Positions 36,345 through 46,200 of a stretch of 64,000 nt of DNA are shown here, one piece after another; the first letter of the stretch is position 1; each line of letters begins with the position of its first letter. A model generated the notes under the pieces. It did no database searches. It was not told the origin of the DNA and saw nothing but the letters and a program-made list of their open reading frames with translations. The position numbers were made by a program, and so were the translations under genes. Origin of the DNA: JAJDZL01 sp965221175 (lineage in GTDB: Bacteria; Pseudomonadota; Gammaproteobacteria; Arenicellales; JAJDZL01); assembly GCA_965221175.1 (NCBI GenBank), contig OZ244867.1:1922001-1986000 (forward strand). The letters are read 5' to 3'.

Positions 36345-37121
36345 TTACTGAACCGCGATGTCGTAGTTGACAATGACAGGTGCATGATCCGAAAATTTAG
36401 TTTCTCGAAATACAGACACTGATTCGGTTCGTTTGCACAATCCTGCTGTCACAATGTGATAGTCAAGTCGCCAACCGACATTTTTGGCGTATGCTTCTCC
36501 CCGGTTCGACCACCACGTATACTGACCTGGCCGGGAATTGATAACCCTAAACGCGTCTACATACCCTGCTTCGCCGAAAAGCCAATCCATCCAGGCGCGT
36601 TCGTGAGGAAGAAAGCCGGAATTGTTTCGATTGCCTTTCCAGTTTCGCAAATCAACCGGTTTGTGAGCGATGTTGATGTCGCCACAGATGATAAAGTCTC
36701 TTTTTTCTTTCCTAAAATTCAACAGAACTGGTTTCAGTCGACCCAGTATGATTTCTTTGAATTTTTGTCGATCGTCGGAACTCGTTCCGGAAGGCAAGTA
36801 AATCGAAATAATGGAGAGCTGATTGTAATCAATTCGTACCAGACGACCTTCAGAATCGAAGTCATCCCAGCCAAGCCCAACTTTAACATCGGAAGGCGGC
36901 ACCTTGGAATATATTGCAGTTCCGCTGTATCCTTTTTTTTCGGCAAACTGGAAAAATCCATGGTAGCCTTGCGGAGCAAGCAGATTTTCTGCAAGTTGAT
37001 CGCGATGCGCTTTCAACTCTTGCATGCAAACGACATCCGGGGCAGAATCCTGCATCCATTCAAAGAAGCCCTTGCGGGCAGCCGATCGAATACCATTCGC
37101 ATTAAAGGTCACAACTTTCAT
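36345..37121 (-). CDS. xthA: Exodeoxyribonuclease III
   Basis: 258 residues of the AP endonuclease/exonuclease III family. Catalytic motifs: FNANGIRSA near residue 6, CMQELK near 32, IYLPSG near 102, GDINIAH near 145, the aromatic pocket TWWS and SDHAPV near the C-terminus. It acts in base excision repair. The frame is open 18 codons further upstream, but the ATG before KVVTFNANGIR fits the family start. The gene is divergent from mutY, another repair gene. Confidence 0.95.
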   Translation of the reverse strand: MKVVTFNANGIRSAARKGFFEWMQDSAPDVVCMQELKAHRDQLAENLLAPQGYHGFFQFAEKKGYSGTAIYSKVPPSDVKVGLGWDDFDSEGRLVRIDYNQLSIISIYLPSGTSSDDRQKFKEIILGRLKPVLLNFRKEKRDFIICGDINIAHKPVDLRNWKGNRNNSGFLPHERAWMDWLFGEAGYVDAFRVINSRPGQYTWWSNRGEAYAKNVGWRLDYHIVTAGLCKRTESVSVFRETKFSDHAPVIVNYDIAVQ

Positions 37122-37174
37122 AATGAAGCATCCACTTAACCAGCAATAATTAATTGAACCAAACACCTCAGTCA

Positions 37175-38284
37175 ATGAACGACAGTACTAAGCATATGGA
37201 TCGTTCCGATAATTTTATTCGATTGCTACTCGACTGGAAGCAAGCTTTGCCCGGCCGCGGACTGCCATGGACACGTAATTCAAATCCATACATGATTTGG
37301 ATTTCAGAAATTATGCTGCAACAAACCCGCGCGCAAACAGTGGTACCTTATTTTGAAAGGTTCATTAATGAATTTCCGGACATAGACACACTTGCAGATG
37401 CACCTGAGGATCAGGTGCTAGGACTTTGGGCAGGGCTTGGATACTACGCAAGAGCTAGAAACCTGCATGCAGCAGCACAGTACATCAGAGATCACTGCGA
37501 TGGACAGTTTCCGCACAGCTTTGACGAAATTCTGAATTTACCCGGAGTTGGCAGATCAACCGCAGGTGCAATTTGCGCTCTCGCGTATGGCATGAGAACA
37601 CCGATATTGGATGGTAATGCCAAACGCGTCTATTCACGATTTTTCTGCATACACGACGATTCTGAATCTGAGCGGAACCGAAAGCTTTGGGAAATCGCTG
37701 ACATTCATACGCCGGAACATCAGAGCGAGAAATATACACAGCTGATTATGGATCTTGGAGCAACTGTCTGCCTGCCGAAAAATCCCCTATGCAATCGCTG
37801 TCCGGTCGCCTCCTCATGCCAGGCTTTCCGCAACGACTTGACACATCGACTACCGATCAAGAAAAAATCTTCCATTCGTCATACCAAATCAACCACAATG
37901 ATTATGGCGATGGACCGATTGGGAAGAGTCCTGTTGGAACGAAGAGCAGCGAAAGGCATTTGGGGAGGGCTTTGGAGTTTACCAGAGTACCGGGGAGAAC
38001 CTGAATTTCTGATCGACTGTATGAGAAAACGCTACTTTGTACAAATTCAATGCGATGAATCGTGGACTCCCTTCCATCATGATTTCACACATTTTCGGCT
38101 ACGGATCACACCTCAGCCTGCGTGTGTGCTGAAACTGGAAAAAGGATTCGCAGATCAAACGGAGTTCGAGTTTTTTTCACATGATGAGATAATTTGCAAA
38201 GGAGTCCCTGCCCCGGTTTTTGATCTTTTGTGCAGAATTAGAGAAATTCAAGGTGAACTGCAACTTGGTACTCGAGAACATTGA
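37175..38284 (+). CDS. mutY: A/G-specific adenine DNA glycosylase
   Basis: 369 residues from the ATG used; a TTG seven codons earlier is also in frame. MutY removes adenine opposite 8-oxoguanine. Visible are WTRNSNPYMIWISEIMLQQTR near the N-terminus (catalytic glutamate), the helix-hairpin-helix LPGVGRSTAGAI, DGNAKRV with the catalytic aspartate, the 4Fe-4S cysteines in CLPKNPLCNRCPVASSC and a C-terminal NUDIX-like domain (GIWGGLWSLPEY). It is followed by yggX, a pairing typical of gammaproteobacteria. Confidence 0.96.
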   Translation: MNDSTKHMDRSDNFIRLLLDWKQALPGRGLPWTRNSNPYMIWISEIMLQQTRAQTVVPYFERFINEFPDIDTLADAPEDQVLGLWAGLGYYARARNLHAAAQYIRDHCDGQFPHSFDEILNLPGVGRSTAGAICALAYGMRTPILDGNAKRVYSRFFCIHDDSESERNRKLWEIADIHTPEHQSEKYTQLIMDLGATVCLPKNPLCNRCPVASSCQAFRNDLTHRLPIKKKSSIRHTKSTTMIMAMDRLGRVLLERRAAKGIWGGLWSLPEYRGEPEFLIDCMRKRYFVQIQCDESWTPFHHDFTHFRLRITPQPACVLKLEKGFADQTEFEFFSHDEIICKGVPAPVFDLLCRIREIQGELQLGTREH

Positions 38285-38355
38285 CTTTGATGTATCTAAT
38301 CGAGACTCAGACTGTACAATTCTCTTTCAATCCGATTATCAGTTGACGAACAAAT

Positions 38356-38628
38356 ATGCCTAAAACCGTACTCTGCGTTGTATTCGGCGAGGAAATGCCT
38401 GGACTCACCGTTCCGCCGCTACCTGGGCCGCTTGGGAAAAGAATTCTTGAAAATGTGTCGAGCGAAGCCTGGCAACAATGGCTCAGTCATCAAACCATGT
38501 TAATCAACGAAAAAAGGCTCAGCATGGGTAATGCTGAACATCGAAAATATCTGACAGAACAGATGGAAAAGTATTTCTTTGGTGGGGATGTTGATAAGCC
38601 AGAGGGATACACTCCACCTGATGAATAG
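38356..38628 (+). CDS. yggX: Probable Fe(2+)-trafficking protein YggX
   Basis: 90 residues of the YggX family, thought to protect or repair iron-sulfur clusters under oxidative stress. The N-terminal KTVLCVVFGEEMPGL holds the conserved cysteine, and ISEAWQQWLSHQTMLINEKRL-type sequence (here SSEAWQQWL, then MLINEKRLSM) follows. It starts 71 bases after mutY and supports a gammaproteobacterial origin. Confidence 0.95.
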   Translation: MPKTVLCVVFGEEMPGLTVPPLPGPLGKRILENVSSEAWQQWLSHQTMLINEKRLSMGNAEHRKYLTEQMEKYFFGGDVDKPEGYTPPDE

Positions 38629-38675
38629 GCTGAATAGAATTCCTGTAGCTATGATGAGAATTGGGCTTAGAAAAA

Positions 38676-38704
38676 TTGCCGTAATTGAAATGCTTATCTA
38701 TAAT
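38676..38704 (+). promoter_or_regulatory. Probable sigma-70 promoter of tRNA-Phe
   Basis: TTGCCG at 38676-38681 and a perfect TATAAT at 38699-38704 with a 17-base spacer, in the gap between yggX and the tRNA. The predicted start would be about 110 bases upstream of the mature tRNA. Confidence 0.45.
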
Positions 38705-38823
38705 TTACAATTGAATTCTCGGATGTAGTGAACAACAGTCGTTAAACTTGCATCTGTCTTTCTGACAATCAAATAAGGCTCAATCCATCAAAGCTCGGTG
38801 CGGGTTTGCCTTCCTTTGTGTTT

Positions 38824-38899
38824 GGCCAGGTAGCTCAGTCGGTAGAGCAGGGGACTGAAAATCCCCGTGTCGGTGGTTCGATTCCGCCCCTGGCCACCA
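38824..38899 (+). tRNA. pheT-like tRNA-Phe: tRNA-Phe (anticodon GAA)
   Basis: 76 bases that fold as a full cloverleaf. The acceptor stem is GGCCAGG paired with CCTGGCC at 38889-38895, followed by discriminator A and an encoded CCA (38897-38899). The anticodon loop CTGAAAA gives GAA, phenylalanine; the T arm is GGTGG-TTCGATT-CCGCC. The 3' part of this gene is the left end of the genomic island, and the island insertion keeps the tRNA intact. Confidence 0.97.
38855..38898 (+). repeat. attL: 3' part of tRNA-Phe, left end of the island
   Basis: 44 bases from the anticodon loop to the CC of the CCA end. They recur at 57461-57504 with one mismatch (CGG here, CAG there, in the T-arm region). This is the usual crossover site of tyrosine integrases in tRNA genes. 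Confidence 0.9.
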
Positions 38900-39019
38900 T
38901 AATTATCAATAAGATAGAAGCTCCGTGTAGTACGGTGCACTTTCGGTACTCCTATACTGAATTTGGCACATGGCAACCATAACGAAAACCCAGTGGACAC
39001 GCGGAGTAGGAGGCTACAA

Positions 39020-40141
39020 GTGAGCAGGGGCAGACAAGCCGAGGAACGAAGAAGATTCGTCTTGCAGAGTCTAGAACAGAAACCGAGTGGTAATTTAACG
39101 ACGTACGGAGTCAAGGATACGGCCTCTCGGTTGGGTGGAACTGAGGTGGACTGCACGGTGGAATTTTACTGCCGGACTTTCATATTCGAATTTCCCGGAT
39201 CTCAGCTAACCTCGGACGAGCCCATTGCTCCTCAGTTGATCACCAAATGTGAGAGTCTAAAGGCAGTTGTTGTATCGGATCTGCCAGCGTACTTCCAAGA
39301 TGGCCATTCGGAGTTCCCTCACTATGCTATCGATATCTCATTGCATCACGGAGTTGAGCGCGTCTATCGCAAAGAGGCGGAGCAACGGACGCCGCCGCAA
39401 CGGCCAATGTTTGTTGTGATCGAGCAATACGAGGCAGTGCCATCTACTACATTCGCCAACGGTGAGTGCTTCGAAATCGACGAGCGTCGTAATAACGGAG
39501 AGGAAATAGTAGAGGGCGGCAGAAAAGGTGAGAGGGCGTTGTTGGCGTTCAGGACGTGCAATGGAGTGTGGCCGGACTTCTCGCCCGATATGCAAGGTAT
39601 AAACACTGTGCTGGTAGCTTTGAAGGTGGAGCAGGACGTAACGCACAATATTGAGGAACGCTACAGTTGCTCATGCTTTGTCAGCGACGATGGACGGGCA
39701 GTCTATTCGGTTCGCCTGATGATGAGTATCGGGTACGGGGGTGTTCGCGTGCATTCGCCCATCGACACATACAGCCTAAAAGCCAAGGTTGCTAGTATTC
39801 GATCGATCCACGATGGGATAAAGCAGGACTCGGTGAACACGCTGCAGATAGCGGAGCTAGCTGACTCCGTCCTTCTCGACAAGACACAAGACGACGGCTA
39901 CTTCCGACTGTGGTACTTAAGACTGTGGCAGGCCGCAGTAGAGAGTAAGAAGCACTTGGGAGAGCCTAGGTTGAAAAACCGAAGAAACGTTGTGGCTGGC
40001 GAGTTGACGCCAGAGCAACTCAAAGATTACCGTAACGATATAGCTCATTGGTGGACGGGTAAGGTGGACTTCTCATTTGTAACGGGTATCCAGCTGACGG
40101 TGTTGGCGTTGCTGCGCCGTAAGTATCGAGCGAAAGACTGA
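39020..40141 (+). CDS. Uncharacterised protein with C-terminal HEPN-like RNase motif
   Basis: 373 residues. The GTG at 39020 is chosen because a perfect AGGAGG lies six bases upstream (39008-39013); the frame is open 19 codons further to a TTG that lacks such a site. Near the C-terminus is RNDIAH (residues about 338-343), which fits the R-x4-6-H catalytic motif of HEPN ribonucleases, set in helices (LWYLRLWQAAVESKK before it). The N-terminal ~240 residues match nothing I recognise and look mixed alpha/beta. Such a layout, a sensor part followed by HEPN, is common in abortive infection proteins, and the gene is the first cargo next to attL in a defence island. The family name is unknown to me, and the HEPN call rests on the motif only. 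Confidence 0.7.
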   Translation: MSRGRQAEERRRFVLQSLEQKPSGNLTTYGVKDTASRLGGTEVDCTVEFYCRTFIFEFPGSQLTSDEPIAPQLITKCESLKAVVVSDLPAYFQDGHSEFPHYAIDISLHHGVERVYRKEAEQRTPPQRPMFVVIEQYEAVPSTTFANGECFEIDERRNNGEEIVEGGRKGERALLAFRTCNGVWPDFSPDMQGINTVLVALKVEQDVTHNIEERYSCSCFVSDDGRAVYSVRLMMSIGYGGVRVHSPIDTYSLKAKVASIRSIHDGIKQDSVNTLQIAELADSVLLDKTQDDGYFRLWYLRLWQAAVESKKHLGEPRLKNRRNVVAGELTPEQLKDYRNDIAHWWTGKVDFSFVTGIQLTVLALLRRKYRAKD

Positions 40142-40333
40142 AGTAGCATCTTTTTGGCACCAGGCCTGTCGGAAGTCCACTCTTTCGGTGGCTAGGTAGT
40201 TAGACTGCTACTGCATAAGGCATTGCCTGCACCTAATTCGTTCTGGACGTACATAGGTGGCTTCTCGGTGCTATCAAATACACTTAATTTTCTACTCTAA
40301 CAAACGATGAAGTTTGTAGATTTTGCTGTTATT
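40142..40333. other. Non-coding gap before the abiE operon
   Basis: No convincing frame. A perfect six-base stem ACAAAC/GTTTGT sits at 40299-40316, followed by a short AGATTTT. It could be a weak terminator for the upstream HEPN gene. Confidence 0.3.
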
Positions 40334-40365
40334 TTGAAAGAAATATGTATATAATTTTCTTTCAA
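40334..40365 (+). promoter_or_regulatory. abiE promoter with overlapping operator
   Basis: A perfect inverted repeat, TTGAAAGAAA (40334-40343) and TTTCTTTCAA (40356-40365), encloses a perfect -10 element TATAAT at 40350-40355. A dimeric repressor bound here would block RNA polymerase. AbiEi antitoxins are known to bind inverted repeats in their own promoters, so autoregulation is the natural reading. The transcript would start near 40362, about 20 bases before the ATG at 40383. Confidence 0.65.
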
Positions 40366-40382
40366 TGTTATGTGAGAAAGAT

Positions 40383-41006
40383 ATGGGTAAGCATGCGGAC
40401 AGTACTGACAGCAAAATCCTCCGGCGGATTCATTCCCGCAAGCGGGGCTGGGTCTTCACACCTGACAGCTTTGCGGATCTCGGTACCCGTCAGGCAGTAG
40501 ATCTTGCACTGCTGCGGCATCGGAACAGTGGCCTAATCCGGCAACTGGCTCGGGGGCTTTATGATTACCCGAAAACTGATCCTCAATTTGGTCTATTGCA
40601 ACCATCTACGGATGACATTGCAAGTACCTTAGCAGGTCGTGACGCCACACGTTTGCAACCCTCCGGGGCCTACGCAGCTAATCTCCTTGGGCTTTCTACA
40701 CAGGTGCCTACGAAAGTTGTTTTTCTAACGGATGGTCGCACGCGGACGGTCCAGATTGGCCAACGCCAGATTATTCTGAAACACACCACTCCCCGTAACA
40801 TGGCGACCGCAGGTAGAAGCAGCGGACTGGTGATTCAAGCCCTGCGTCACTTGGGCCGGAAAAACGTCGATCAGAAAATTATTGCACGGCTTGATCACCG
40901 TCTTGATGACGATACCCGCAAGCAACTAATGAAGGATATTCGATATGCCCCGGCCTGGATCGCAGACATTATCCGTGAGCTAACTTTTCAGGAAAGTACG
41001 GCATGA
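40383..41006 (+). CDS. abiEi: AbiEi-type antitoxin/regulator (DUF6088 family)
   Basis: 207 residues from the ATG at 40383, which has GAGAAAG close upstream; an in-frame ATG six codons earlier lies on the operator. The N-terminal half looks like a winged helix (ILRRIHSRKRGWVFTPDSFADLGTRQAVDLALLRH shortened here; then LIRQLARGLYDYP), the typical DNA-binding part of DUF6088/AbiEi. The rest (GAYAANLLGLSTQVP, VFLTDGRTRTVQIG) matches the antitoxin domain. AbiEi represses its operon and neutralises the nucleotidyltransferase toxin AbiEii encoded next. The stop overlaps the toxin start (ATGA), implying coupling. Confidence 0.85.
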   Translation: MGKHADSTDSKILRRIHSRKRGWVFTPDSFADLGTRQAVDLALLRHRNSGLIRQLARGLYDYPKTDPQFGLLQPSTDDIASTLAGRDATRLQPSGAYAANLLGLSTQVPTKVVFLTDGRTRTVQIGQRQIILKHTTPRNMATAGRSSGLVIQALRHLGRKNVDQKIIARLDHRLDDDTRKQLMKDIRYAPAWIADIIRELTFQESTA

Positions 41007-42028
41007 AAGAGTTTATTGCAATGCCGGAAGAACGTCGTCGACTGGTCTGTACAGAGACCGGTGCAAAAATGAATTTGTTTGAGATTGCAGTCGAAAAGGA
41101 CTTCTGGGTTTGCTGGACTCTACACAAATTATTTGGGCTACCCGAATGGGGTGAGCACCTCACGTTCAAGGGGGGTACGTCATTATCTAAGTGCTGGAAT
41201 CTCATTGATCGGTTTTCCGAAGATATCGATATTGTTATTGACCGGCGTGCTTTGGGGTTTGGTGGAGACAATGCTTTGGAAAGAGCAGCCAGCAGGAAGC
41301 AGACAAAAAAGCACCTCAAGGCACTGAAAGCAGCTTGCCGGCAATGTATCAGTGACAGGATTTATCCGGCGCTCATTGACGTTATTTCATCGGATTTGCG
41401 AGAAGCACTTCAGTGGACACTTGAGCCTGATCCAGACGATCTCGAAGGACAGACTTTGCTGCTGTTCTATCCGACAGCTTTCCCGGAACAAGCCGCCTAT
41501 CTTCGTCGTGCCGTGAAAATTGAAATGGGTGCCCGTTCGGACACGAACCCTGCAGAATCCATCGAGATAAAGCCCTATATCAGTGATGCCTTCCCAGATC
41601 TGCTGTTGGAGTCAGGTACAAATGTCAGGGCCGTTGTGCCAAGGCGCACCTTCTGGGAGAAGGCAATGCTTTTGCACGAGGAAACCTTCCGGCCGGAAGC
41701 TAATAAAAGACACCGGGCAGGCATGGCCCGGCACTACTATGACCTCTACCGGCTGATTCAAGCTGGTATAGGCAATCAGTCTGCCCAGGACCTCGACCTG
41801 TTCCATCGGATTGTCGCGCATCGTCAAGTTTTCTTTCGCTATACGTGGCTCGATTATTCAACGATGAATCTTGAGCAGTTGCAACTGCTACCTGCGGAAG
41901 CTGATCGGCCAGCTTGGCAGGCCGATTATGAAAGCATGCGGAAAGAGATGTTCTACGGCGATGTACCAACATTTGAAGAAATCCTGACGGTGGTGGGAGA
42001 ATTTCAGGTCAAGTTGAATACTGGGTAG
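41003..42028 (+). CDS. abiEii: AbiEii-type nucleotidyltransferase toxin
   Basis: 341 residues of the AbiEii/AbiGii toxin family. The nucleotidyltransferase core reads FKGGTSLSKCW near residue 55 and RFSEDIDIVID near 70, with the GGTS and DxD catalytic motifs, and a basic lysine/aspartate region before it. C-terminal FWEKAMLLHEETFR and MARHYYDLYRL are also family marks. AbiE systems are type IV toxin-antitoxin pairs that give abortive phage resistance; AbiEii-like enzymes such as MenT attach nucleotides to tRNA acceptor ends. The gene appears intact. Confidence 0.9.
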   Translation: MKEFIAMPEERRRLVCTETGAKMNLFEIAVEKDFWVCWTLHKLFGLPEWGEHLTFKGGTSLSKCWNLIDRFSEDIDIVIDRRALGFGGDNALERAASRKQTKKHLKALKAACRQCISDRIYPALIDVISSDLREALQWTLEPDPDDLEGQTLLLFYPTAFPEQAAYLRRAVKIEMGARSDTNPAESIEIKPYISDAFPDLLLESGTNVRAVVPRRTFWEKAMLLHEETFRPEANKRHRAGMARHYYDLYRLIQAGIGNQSAQDLDLFHRIVAHRQVFFRYTWLDYSTMNLEQLQLLPAEADRPAWQADYESMRKEMFYGDVPTFEEILTVVGEFQVKLNTG

Positions 42029-42423
42029 AACTCATCCCTCACAGTAAAGATTCTTCCATGAATACACGGTTTGACGACTCTTTTCCTTCAAATCTATAGG
42101 AGCTTGTGAGCAACGCCTACGCCAAAATCCGAGTACCATAGGCGGCATTAGGTAACCGGCTTATTCATGCTCGGTTTTTGCTATATAAGTACTTTATGTA
42201 ATAAACCCTTGAATTCAGTAACCTAGCATTAATGTTGCGCTGTAATTCCCGTTCACTATAGTGCAATATGTTTCCAAACTTATACACCCATGCTTAAAGA
42301 ACGGATTTCAGAACTAATACTCATTTAGCCATCAAGCAATCAAAACTATCAATCACTACCAAAAACATGAAAAATGAATGGGGGCGACATTCCGTAGTCC
42401 CTTTTGATTTGGAGATCTAATCT
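42029..42423. other. Non-coding gap between abiEii and the restriction enzyme
   Basis: 395 bases, AT-rich, with no credible frame. An imperfect stem ACCGGC/GCTCGGT near 42152-42175 followed by TTTTTGC may be a terminator for abiE. GGAG at 42412-42415 serves as ribosome binding site of the next gene. Confidence 0.35.
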
Positions 42424-43224
42424 GTGACAGCGCTACAGACACTACTTTACAGTTTCCGTGTTACCGCCAGGTCCGAACGGGAGAAAGGCAACTACTTTGA
42501 AGAACTGATTCGGCAGTACCTAAAAGCCGAGCCAGCCTACGTCGACTGGTACAGTGACGTGTGGATGTATGCCGACTGGGCCAGAGGGGAAGGCAAGGAT
42601 TATGTCGGGGATGCATCAGATGAAGGTATTGATCTGGTAGCAAAAACACGAGGCGTGGGGGAATATCACGCCATCCAGTGCAAATTTTACGACCCGGATC
42701 ATACCATAGCGAAGAATGATATTGACAGCTTCTTCACCGCTTCCGGTCAGCAGCCTTTTGTACATCGTCTTATCGTAGCCTCAACGGACAAATGGGGTTC
42801 CAGGGCAGAAAAGGCGCTCATAGAGCAACATATCCCGGTGACCAGAATTGACTTGGCGGCGCTGGAATCCAGCCAGATTGACTGGTCTCAGTTTGCATCC
42901 AGAAAAGCCCCTGTATTGAAAGAACCGATGACCCTCAGGCCTCACCAAAAAGAGGCGCTGAAACGTGTGTGTGACGGATTGATGAACACTGACCGAGGCA
43001 AGATGATCATGGCCTGTGGTACGGGTAAAACCTTTACCAGTCTGAATATAGCCGAACAGGTGGCAGGTGCAGGCAAACGAGTGTTATTTATGGTTCCAAG
43101 TCTTGCTTTGCTCTCGCAAACACTGACGGAGTGGACGCAGCAAACAAGCATTCCCATGCACAGTTTTGCCGTGTGTTCAGACCGGCATGTTGGCAAGAAA
43201 CGGAAAAAACCGAAGATCGTGTAG
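42424..43224 (+). pseudogene. Type ISP-like restriction enzyme, 5' part before a frameshift
   Basis: 266 codons from a GTG with GGAG eight bases upstream. It carries a nuclease domain of the PD-(D/E)xK (Mrr-like) class: DEGIDLVAKT near residue 68 followed by YHAIQCKFYD near 82. A superfamily 2 helicase begins at LRPHQKEALKR near 171 with Walker A MACGTGKTFTS near 196. The frame then ends at TAG 43222, while the helicase continues in the -1 frame at an A6 tract (43204-43209). One additional A would join the two into a single protein of about 1,630 residues. The register does not fit a canonical A-AAA-AAC slippery site, so a one-base loss (or sequencing error) is more likely than programmed shifting. 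Confidence 0.85.
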
Positions 43225-43226
43225 AG

Positions 43227-46200
43227 ATGTTTGTCCACGAACTGCGTTATCCGGCCACGACAACACCATCAAACCTTGCAGCAGAGATGGCCAAGCGCCA
43301 TGACGATGCCCACATGAGTGTGGTGTTCTCGACCTATCATTCCATTGAAGTATTGCACCAGGCCCAAAGTGAACACGACTTGGCCGCTTTTGATCTGATT
43401 ATCTGCGATGAGGCACACCGTACCACCGGGGCGACTTTCGAGGATAGCGACGAAAGCCATTTCGTCAGGGTGCATGATGACAAATATATCCGGGGAGCCA
43501 AACGCTTGTATATGACCGCCACGCCCCGCATCTATGGTGACACCTCCAAAGCCAAAGCGGAAGATGGCGATATCACACTTTGCTCAATGGATGATGAGAA
43601 ACTGTACGGCAAGGAATTGTATGTACTCAGTTTTTCCGAGGCTGTGCAGCGTAACCTGCTGGTGGATTACAAGGTCATCGTGCTTGCCATGGACGAAGCC
43701 CACATCAGTAGGCGCTTACAAACGCTGCTTGCTGATGAGAACAACCAGCTCAGGGTCGACGATGCCGCCAAGATCGTTGGCTGCTGGAAGGCTTTGAGCA
43801 AGGAAGAGCTTCGGGAAGAGGCAGCTATTGATGCGACTCCCATGCAGCGCGCTGTAGCTTTTTGTCAGGTGATTGAACACCATCCGGGTAAAACCCGAAC
43901 ACACAAAGTCAGTTCAAAACACATTGCTGCCATGTTCCAGCCTGTGGTGGAGGAGTACCAGGCTTTGAAAGGTACGGCATCGAACGTGGTTTGCGAGGCT
44001 GAGCATGTCGACGGCAGCATGAATGCCAGCATCAAGGATGCCAAACTAACCTGGCTCAAGTCTGATCCACCTGAAAATCATTGTCGCATTTTGTCCAATG
44101 TACGTTGCCTTTCCGAGGGCGTTGATGTGCCTGCCCTGGATGCCGTGTTGTTTCTCACCCCGCGCAATAGCCAGGTCGATGTGGTGCAGTCCGTGGGACG
44201 GGTGATGCGCAAGGCACCGGGCAAGGAACGTGGGTATGTGATCTTGCCGGTTGTGGTTCCAGCCGACATTGCACCCAATGAGGCGTTGAATAACAACAAA
44301 ACCTACAAGGTCGTCTGGCAGGTACTGCAAGCGCTGCGTTCACACGATGATCATTTTGATGCTTTCGTGAACAAACTGGACCTGGTTGGCAGTAACCCCA
44401 GCAAGATGGAAGTCATTGCCATTGCCGACAACATTTCAAAGCCACAAGCGGGGCAGAAACGTACTGGAAGCGGCCACACCATTGGCAAACGGGTAGTAAT
44501 CGATCAAATGGATAAGCAACAAGCCATTCAGTTCGAAGTCGGTGAAATCGAGCGGGCAATCTACGCCAAAGTCGTGCAGAAATGCGGTCGCAGACTGTAT
44601 TGGGATGAATGGGCCACTGATATTGCTGATATCGCCCAGACACACATTACCCGTATCACTACGATTGTTAGCAATACAGCCAATGCCAAGGAAGCGAATG
44701 CCTTCAAGGCGTTTGCCAATGAGTTACGTGACGATCTGAACGATCGCATCACAGACGAAGAGGTGGTTGAGATGCTAGCACAACACCTGATCACCAAACC
44801 GGTGTTTGATGCGCTATTTGAGGATGCCGACTTTGCACACCAGAATCCGGTGTCAAAGGCTATGCAGGGTGTGCTGGAAGTGTTGCAAGAACATCACCTC
44901 GACAAAGAAGCAGAAACCCTGAACAGGTTTTACCAAAGCGTCAGCATGCGCGCATCCGGCATCGACACGATTGCAGGCAAACAGCACATCGTGGTGGAAC
45001 TGTATGACAAGTTTTTCCGCAACGCATTCCCACGCATGACAGAACGCCTTGGTATTGTTTACACCCCGGTTGAGGTGGTGGATTTTATCATCCACTCCGT
45101 CAACTGCCTGCTGCAACAGGAGTTTGAGCAAACACTGGGGTCAAAAGGTGTACATATTCTGGATCCATTCGTTGGCACGGGGACTTTCATCACCCGACTG
45201 CTGCAAAGTGGCTTGATTAAGCCGGAAGAGTTACCGTACAAGTATCGGCATGAAATTCATGCCAATGATATTGTCTTGCTGGCTTACTACATTGCAGCGA
45301 TCAATATTGAGACGGTGTATCACAGCCTTATTGCCAAAGAGCATACCGTTTATCAGCCTTTTGAAGGGATCTGTCTGACCGACACCTTCCAAATGTATGA
45401 GTCCAAAGACATGTTGGACGCACTGTTGCCGATAAATTCAGAGCGGCGCAAACGGCAGGTAAACTTGCCTATTCAGATCATCATGAGCAACCCACCTTAT
45501 TCATCGGGACAAAAAAGTGCCAACGACAACGCAAAAAATGTTGCTTACCCCTCACTGGACAAACGTATCGGGGAAACCTACGCGAGGCATTCGGCGGCGA
45601 CATCGCAAAAGAATCTTTATGATAGTTACATTCGGGCGATCCGATGGGGCTCTAACCGGCTTGGTGAGGCCGGGGTGATGGCATACGTATCTGGCAGTGC
45701 TTGGATTGAACGATCTTTTGCCGATGGCTTGAGGAAGTGTCTGGCAGAAGAATTTACCAATCTCTATGTGTTCACCCTGCGTGGGGATATCAGGAAAAAC
45801 ATGCTGTCGAGTGGCGCGGCAAAAGAGGGCAGCAATATCTTTGGTTCTGCCAGTATGACCGGAATTGCCATAACCTTCTTTGTGAAAAATCCCGAAACAG
45901 ATAGCCGTGGAAACATTTATTATTATGATGTTGGCGATGACCTTAGCCGGGAAGACAAACTCAATATCACTCGCAAGTTTGGCAGTATCAATGGCATCAC
46001 CAAGCAAGGCGGCTGGCAAAGAATCGTGCCCGATGGCAACCATGACTGGTTGAACCAGGTGAATCCGGACTTTGATCGGTTTCTGGTTCTGGGAGAAAAG
46101 ATAGATAAGGTAGTGACACCGATGTTCAAGAATTATTCTTTAGGTGTAGCAACTGGTCGCGATGCTTGGTGTTACAACGCCTCAAGGGACGTCATGGAAG

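Noticed and set aside
38788..39156. Leftward open frame of 122 codons over the tRNA
   Set aside because: It runs antisense through tRNA-Phe and the island edge, with no family features.
40157..40173. Similarity of GGCACCAGGCCTGTCGG to the start of the structured remnant at 56473
   Set aside because: The match stops after about 17 bases and the following sequences differ; it is too short to claim a second copy.
43204..43210. Programmed -1 frameshift at AAAAAAC in the restriction gene
   Set aside because: The heptamer is in the wrong register (the zero frame reads CGG AAA AAA CCG), so tandem slippage would not re-pair.
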